Positions 15,770-18,420 of a stretch of DNA of 18,420 nucleotides are shown here, in pieces (position 1 is the first letter of the stretch; every line of letters begins with the position of its first letter). The notes under the pieces were generated by a model. The model was not told the origin of the DNA and ran no database searches. It worked only from the letters and a program-made list of their open reading frames with translations. Source of the DNA: an uncultured Megasphaera sp. (lineage in GTDB: Bacteria; Bacillota; Negativicutes; Veillonellales; Megasphaeraceae); contig CAKPVJ010000041.1 of assembly GCA_934193515.1 (NCBI GenBank), positions 1 through 18,420 on the forward strand. Reading direction: 5' to 3'. The position numbers were made by a program, and so were the translations under genes.

Positions 15770-15800
15770 TTTCGTGTAAAAATAAATCAACAGCACAGTG

Positions 15801-15850
15801 CAAAGCCCCCTGACTGGTTGGCATAATATACCGACAGTCAGGGGGCTTTG
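15801..15850. terminator. Strong bidirectional intrinsic terminator
   Basis: CAAAGCCCCCTGACTG (15801-15816) and its exact complement (15835-15850) form a GC-rich 16-bp stem with an 18-nt loop. The arms end in AAAG/CTTT, giving a short T-tract on either strand. It lies between convergent genes (secreted protein plus, EamA minus) and can serve both. Confidence 0.85.
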
Positions 15851-15890
15851 TATGTATGATAAAGAAACGGTATTTTTCTGCCGCAGTATG

Positions 15891-16322
15891 TTAAAAGACA
15901 GCCATCATAATACCGCCAATCACAATCAGGGCGATGGCAATACCGTGAATCAAGGTGACGTGTTCTCCAAATAAAATGATAGCCAAGATGACAGAGAACA
16001 CGACGCTTAATTTATCAATCGGCGCTACTTGGGATACATTACCTGTTTTTAAGGCAAAAAAGTAAAACAGCCATGAAGTCGCTCCGGCAATACCACTCAA
16101 TGCGATGCAGAGCAAGGCTTTTGGATGCCCCATAATAGACGGGACAGCTGAAATATGACCTTGCATGACAGCGACACCTATTAAAAAAACAGCCATGATG
16201 GCGGCACGAATAGCCGTCGCAGCTGTACTGTCAATGCCAGTTAACCCGATTTTCCCGAAAATAGAAACAAAAGCAGCACAAATAGCTGATAAAAAGGCAT
16301 ATATAAGCCAACGTTCCATCAT
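15891..16322 (-). CDS. EamA/DMT-type small membrane transporter
   Basis: This 143-residue membrane protein has about five hydrophobic segments. The opening, WLIYAFLSAICAAFVSIFGKIGLTGID followed by ATAIRAAIMAVF, is typical of one EamA repeat of the drug/metabolite transporter superfamily. It is half the length of the common 10-TM EamA proteins, matching the known single-domain group, so it would need to dimerise. Substrate unknown. The minus-strand AGGAGGT (complement of 16328-16334) favours the first ATG (16322) with a 5-nt spacer; the second, at 16319, is equally in frame. It is monocistronic. Confidence 0.85.
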   Translation of the reverse strand: MMERWLIYAFLSAICAAFVSIFGKIGLTGIDSTAATAIRAAIMAVFLIGVAVMQGHISAVPSIMGHPKALLCIALSGIAGATSWLFYFFALKTGNVSQVAPIDKLSVVFSVILAIILFGEHVTLIHGIAIALIVIGGIMMAVF

Positions 16323-16404
16323 AAAAGACCTCCTTGTATACGTCTATAGTATAGAATACAGGTATAACAGCTTTCTAACATTTTTTTAACGGCGAATTAT
16401 ATAT

Positions 16405-16423
16405 ACAGCAGTTTACAACTTTT
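16405..16423 (+). repeat. Left copy of a 19-nt direct repeat
   Basis: ACAGCAGTTTACAACTTTT here matches 18344-18362 at 18 of 19 positions in the same orientation. The two copies bracket the IS remnants. See the finding on the flanking repeat. Confidence 0.6.
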
Positions 16424-16454
16424 TGAACAAATAAATATCGCGTAACCACACTTT

Positions 16455-16520
16455 GAAGTATAATGAATCTGCTAAAACACATCATCTCAAAGGAGTTACG
16501 CGATGAATTCATTATACCTC
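16455..16520. repeat. Inverted repeat overlapping an orphan start codon
   Basis: GAAGTATAATGAAT (16455-16468) pairs with ATTCATTATACCTC (16507-16520) at 13 of 14 positions, loop 38 nt. The right arm covers codons 2-6 of the short frame at 16503, and the AAAGGAG (16489-16495) lies in the loop. Confidence 0.5.
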
Positions 16521-16582
16521 GAAAATTCGACAATGGGTAGTCTGTTTCAATTCTTTTCTCGCTATGTCAAACATTTTTCGTA
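16503..16582 (+). pseudogene. Orphan 26-codon reading frame, possible gene fragment
   Basis: A good ribosome binding site (AAAGGAG, 16489-16495) precedes an ATG at 16503 opening MNSLYLENSTMGSLFQFFSRY, with a stop at about 16580-16582. The strong start next to IS debris suggests the N-terminus of a gene interrupted by an insertion around 16560-16600. I do not recognise the family. It could also be a real small peptide. Confidence 0.3.
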
Positions 16583-16609
16583 AATACATAAATCCCGATG
16601 TAAATAAAA

Positions 16610-16756
16610 TTAGTCAAGAAGATTATTGACATCAATGCCGTAAAGGTGCTTCATATCCATATACTTCTTGGAAACCCACTGCGTGCTGACGACATGACGA
16701 AGCCGTGCGCATACCATCATGAATGCGCTCTCGCCATCAGGAAATGTGTGATTGGT
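16610..16756 (-). pseudogene. C-terminal remnant of a transposase, probably IS256/Mutator type
   Basis: Read on the minus strand from about 16756 to the stop at 16610, the frame gives TFPDGESAFMMVCARLRHV then STQWVSKKYMDMKHLYG and a short tail. This resembles the C-terminus of IS256-family transposases (FP-x-E-(S/A)-x-x-M-V-x-A-R-L-x-x-(V/I) then W-x-x-K-(R/K)-Y-(L/M)-x-M). There is no start or catalytic domain: the rest was lost where the IS3-family element begins (near 16771). The family assignment is from recalled motif patterns only. Confidence 0.5.
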
Positions 16757-16832
16757 GCTAGTATATAAATAGGACAAGTCAAACTGAGGTTTCTAAAGGT
16801 GATACAATAGAATTAACTAAGGAGGCCTCAGT

Positions 16833-17114
16833 ATGGCAAAATTCAACAAAAAATTCAAAATCAACGCAGTTAAATATTATCATGATCATCGGGAATTAGG
16901 TTTGATGGGCTGTGCCACCAATCTGGGCATTGCTCCACAAACCTTGTCTCGTTGGCAAAAACAATTAAAAGACAATGGCGAAATGCCGTATCGTGGTTCT
17001 GGCAATTATGCTTCTGATGAAGCAAAGAAAATTGTCCGCCTGAAACGTGAACAGCGGAATGCGAAGGATGCGTTACATGTCCTAAAAAAAGCTATCAGCA
17101 TTCTGGACAAATGA
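16833..17114 (+). CDS. IS3-family transposase OrfA
   Basis: The 93-residue protein has an N-terminal helix-turn-helix (FKINAVKYYHDH...LMGCATNLGIAPQTLSRWQKQL) that binds the IS ends, and a C-terminal helical/leucine-zipper part (IVRLKREQRNAKDALHVLKKAISIL). AAGGAGG (16819-16825) precedes the ATG by 7 nt. It ends ATGA-overlapping orfB. A run of seven A (17084-17090), read A AAA AAA in frame, can slip back by one to join orfB without an intervening stop, giving the OrfAB transposase. Confidence 0.92.
   Translation: MAKFNKKFKINAVKYYHDHRELGLMGCATNLGIAPQTLSRWQKQLKDNGEMPYRGSGNYASDEAKKIVRLKREQRNAKDALHVLKKAISILDK
17084..17090 (+). promoter_or_regulatory. Programmed -1 frameshift slippery site in orfA/orfB
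   Basis: A AAA AAA G in the orfA frame (codons CTA AAA AAA GCT). After a -1 slip, reading proceeds open through 17111 into orfB. Such A-tracts are the standard IS3-family frameshift signal. The degenerate second copy has only six A here. Confidence 0.7.
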
Positions 17115-18025
17115 CCCTTGCCATCTATCGCAGTGTCCAAGTAGAAGCCGAAAATGCCCATCAGGCAAAACGTCGTTTTTCGGTGTCCGGAGTGCTTTCT
17201 GAACTCGACGTTTCTTCTTCAGGCTATTATGACTGGGCGGCGCGCAAGCCGTCGAAACAGGCTCAGCATCGCAAGGAGATGAAGAAAAAGATTCAAACTA
17301 TCTACGACGATTCGAAGCAAATTTACGGAGCCCCGAAGATTGCCCAAGTCATGCATCAGAACGGGGACAGTATCTCTGAACGCACAGTCGGCGTATACAT
17401 GCGGCAGATGGGCATTCGAGCCTGCTGGGTAAAGCATTATACCGTAACGACCCGTGACAGCGATTTCGACGTGGCGCTGGTTAATATTCTTCAGGAATAC
17501 TTCAATCCTGAAGAACCGGATCAGGTATGGTGCAGCGACATCACCTATATCTGGACAGCCGAAGGCTTCATCTATTTAGAAAGCATCATGGATTTGTTCT
17601 CCAGGAAAATCATTGCCTGGAATCTGTCTCGCAATCTGGACATTGACGGCATCGTCAAGATGCTCCAAGAAGCCAAACAATGCCGCAATCCTGACCAGCT
17701 GTTTGTCATCCATTCGGACCGTGGCTGTCAGTACGTTTCACAGGCATACATGCAGGAAACATCCCAAATGCGCCACAGCTATTCCAAGAAAGGCTATCCA
17801 TGGGATAATGCCTGCATCGAATCCTTCCATTCCTTGATTAAACGGGAATGGTTGAATCGGTTTAAAATTCAAAATTATCGACAAGCGTACCTGTTGGTGT
17901 TTGAATACATTCAAACTTTTTACAATACCGTACGTATTCATAGTCACTGCCATTATATGTCACCGAACGACTATGAAAAGCTGTATGCTGATTTTCAGAA
18001 ATATAACACGCGTATGGGAATCTAA
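17111..18025 (+). CDS. IS3-family transposase OrfB (DDE integrase core)
   Basis: OrfB (304 residues) carries an HTH_21-like segment (SKQIYGAPKIAQVMHQNG near 75) and an rve integrase core. The DDE residues are Asp143 (WCSDITYIW), Asp203 (IHSDRGCQY) and Glu237 (DNACIESFHSLIKREW), with 33 residues between the last two, slightly shorter than the usual 35. It catalyses strand transfer of the element. The ATG at 17111 overlaps the orfA stop (ATGA). The frame is intact and ends 6 nt before the right inverted repeat. Confidence 0.95.
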   Translation: MTLAIYRSVQVEAENAHQAKRRFSVSGVLSELDVSSSGYYDWAARKPSKQAQHRKEMKKKIQTIYDDSKQIYGAPKIAQVMHQNGDSISERTVGVYMRQMGIRACWVKHYTVTTRDSDFDVALVNILQEYFNPEEPDQVWCSDITYIWTAEGFIYLESIMDLFSRKIIAWNLSRNLDIDGIVKMLQEAKQCRNPDQLFVIHSDRGCQYVSQAYMQETSQMRHSYSKKGYPWDNACIESFHSLIKREWLNRFKIQNYRQAYLLVFEYIQTFYNTVRIHSHCHYMSPNDYEKLYADFQKYNTRMGI

Positions 18026-18031
18026 GAAGCG

Positions 18032-18054
18032 AAAAACCTCAATTTAATTTGTCC
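18032..18054 (-). repeat. Right inverted repeat of the IS3-family element
   Basis: Its reverse complement begins GGACAAATTAAATTGAGG and aligns with the left end at 16772-16794 at about 19 of 23 positions. Confidence 0.8.
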
Positions 18055-18073
18055 GAAATCTTGACATAGGACC

Positions 18074-18344
18074 AATTATGCATCTGATGAAGCCAAGAAA
18101 ATCGCCCGTCTGCGGCGTGAACTGCGGGATGCGAAGGATGCGCTGCATGTCTTAAAAAAGCTATCAGCATTCTGGAACAATGACTATTGCTATCTATCAC
18201 AGTGTTCATGCAGAAACCGCAAATGCCTGTCAGGCAAAACGCTGTTTTTCGGTGTCCGGAGTGTTTTCTGAACTCGGCGTTTCTTCTTCCGGGTACTATC
18301 TTGGAAGAAACGAAAACCATCGAAGAAGATATTACATAGTATAA
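18074..18344 (+). pseudogene. Degenerate fragment of a second, related IS3-family element
   Basis: 18074-18299 aligns to 17004-17230 of the intact IS with many substitutions and one deleted A in the A-run (6 versus 7). It contains the OrfA tail (NYASDEAKKIARLRRELRDAKDALHVLKK, frame then lost) and the OrfB start (ATG 18180, MTIAIYHSVHAETANACQAK ...SSSGYY), after which similarity stops. The orfB-like frame ends at 18342-18344. The left part of the element, the DDE core and the right end are missing. ATAGGAC at 18066-18072, just before the similarity, resembles the left tip of the intact copy, suggesting an internal deletion. It is not a later copy of the neighbour: its divergence shows an older, separate element. 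Confidence 0.75.
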
Positions 18345-18362
18345 CAGCACTTTACAACTTTT
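18344..18362 (+). repeat. Right copy of a 19-nt direct repeat
   Basis: ACAGCACTTTACAACTTTT matches 16405-16423 at 18 of 19 positions. The window ends 58 nt later, in sequence I cannot assign. Confidence 0.6.
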
Positions 18363-18420
18363 ACGCAGCCTCGGTAGTTACCGAAACCAGCTTACACAAG
18401 GCTTGAACGAAGTCCGTTGA

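Larger units (their letters stand above)
16771..18055 (+). mobile_element. IS3-family (IS150-like) insertion sequence, apparently complete
   Basis: Terminal inverted repeats: GGACAAGTCAAACTGAGGTT begins at 16772, and its partner ends at 18054. The two arms agree at about 19 of 23 positions (16772-16794 with 18032-18054). Between them lie orfA and orfB with all catalytic motifs. Taking one further base at each end gives 1,285 bp flanked by AAAT on both sides (16767-16770 and 18056-18059), a candidate 4-bp target duplication; the exact tips are uncertain by 1-2 nt. Confidence 0.85.

Noticed and set aside
16771..18344. Composite transposon formed by the two IS3 copies
   Set aside because: The second copy lacks its right part and no cargo lies between the copies, only 18 nt.
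1..18420. CRISPR array, tRNA, rRNA or prophage genes
   Set aside because: No regularly spaced repeats, cloverleaf-like tRNA sequence, rRNA motifs or phage structural genes were seen on reading both strands.

Overview
The window looks like a chromosomal segment of a low-to-mid-GC Firmicutes-type bacterium, most likely a Negativicute (Veillonellaceae/Megasphaera-like). This is inferred from the strong AGGAGG ribosome binding sites, the glycyl T-box in front of split glyQ/glyS genes, the ECF-type vitamin S-component and the Rpn/PD-(D/E)XK protein. No species marker is present, so the assignment is an inference.

Positions 1-6232 hold a type I restriction-modification operon in the order hsdR-hsdM-hsdS. 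hsdR is split in two frames at a run of seven T (438-444). Six T would restore one open frame of about 1,043 codons, the normal HsdR length. This makes it a candidate ON/OFF phase-variation switch, a recent mutation, or a sequencing error. hsdM is intact and overlaps hsdS, which has the usual two target-recognition domains around a conserved spacer.

Positions 6233-10570 are a metabolic and regulatory block. After a nested inverted-repeat region comes a LysR regulator, which meets tail-to-tail (stop codons abutting) a minus-strand protein with the type I 3-dehydroquinate dehydratase fold but without its catalytic residues. Divergent from that gene is a three-gene vitamin B6-type salvage operon: ECF S-component, pyridoxal/pyridoxamine kinase and a small radical SAM protein. 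It has a long 5' UTR hairpin and ends at a perfect 21-bp inverted repeat. A minus-strand Rpn-family nuclease/transposase-like gene follows (10599-11495).

Positions 11496-15850 contain a glycine T-box riboswitch with its terminator, then glyQ and glyS (alpha and beta subunits of tetrameric glycyl-tRNA synthetase, zero spacing). Next comes a separately promoted gene for a small secreted protein of unknown function. A strong GC-rich bidirectional terminator separates it from a convergent half-size EamA-type membrane transporter (15891-16322, minus).

Positions 16380-18420 are a mobile-element graveyard. There is a short orphan reading frame beside an inverted repeat, a probable C-terminal remnant of an IS256/Mutator-type transposase on the minus strand, and an apparently complete 1.28-kb IS3-family (IS150-like) element with orfA/orfB, a -1 slippery A7 and terminal inverted repeats. 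Directly behind it lies a decayed fragment of a second related IS3 copy. A near-identical 19-nt direct repeat lies on both sides of the cluster. I saw no rRNA, tRNA, CRISPR or prophage genes. The main candidates for something undescribed are the poly-T switch in hsdR, the DHQase-fold pseudoenzyme, and the hairpin leader plus radical SAM gene of the B6 operon.
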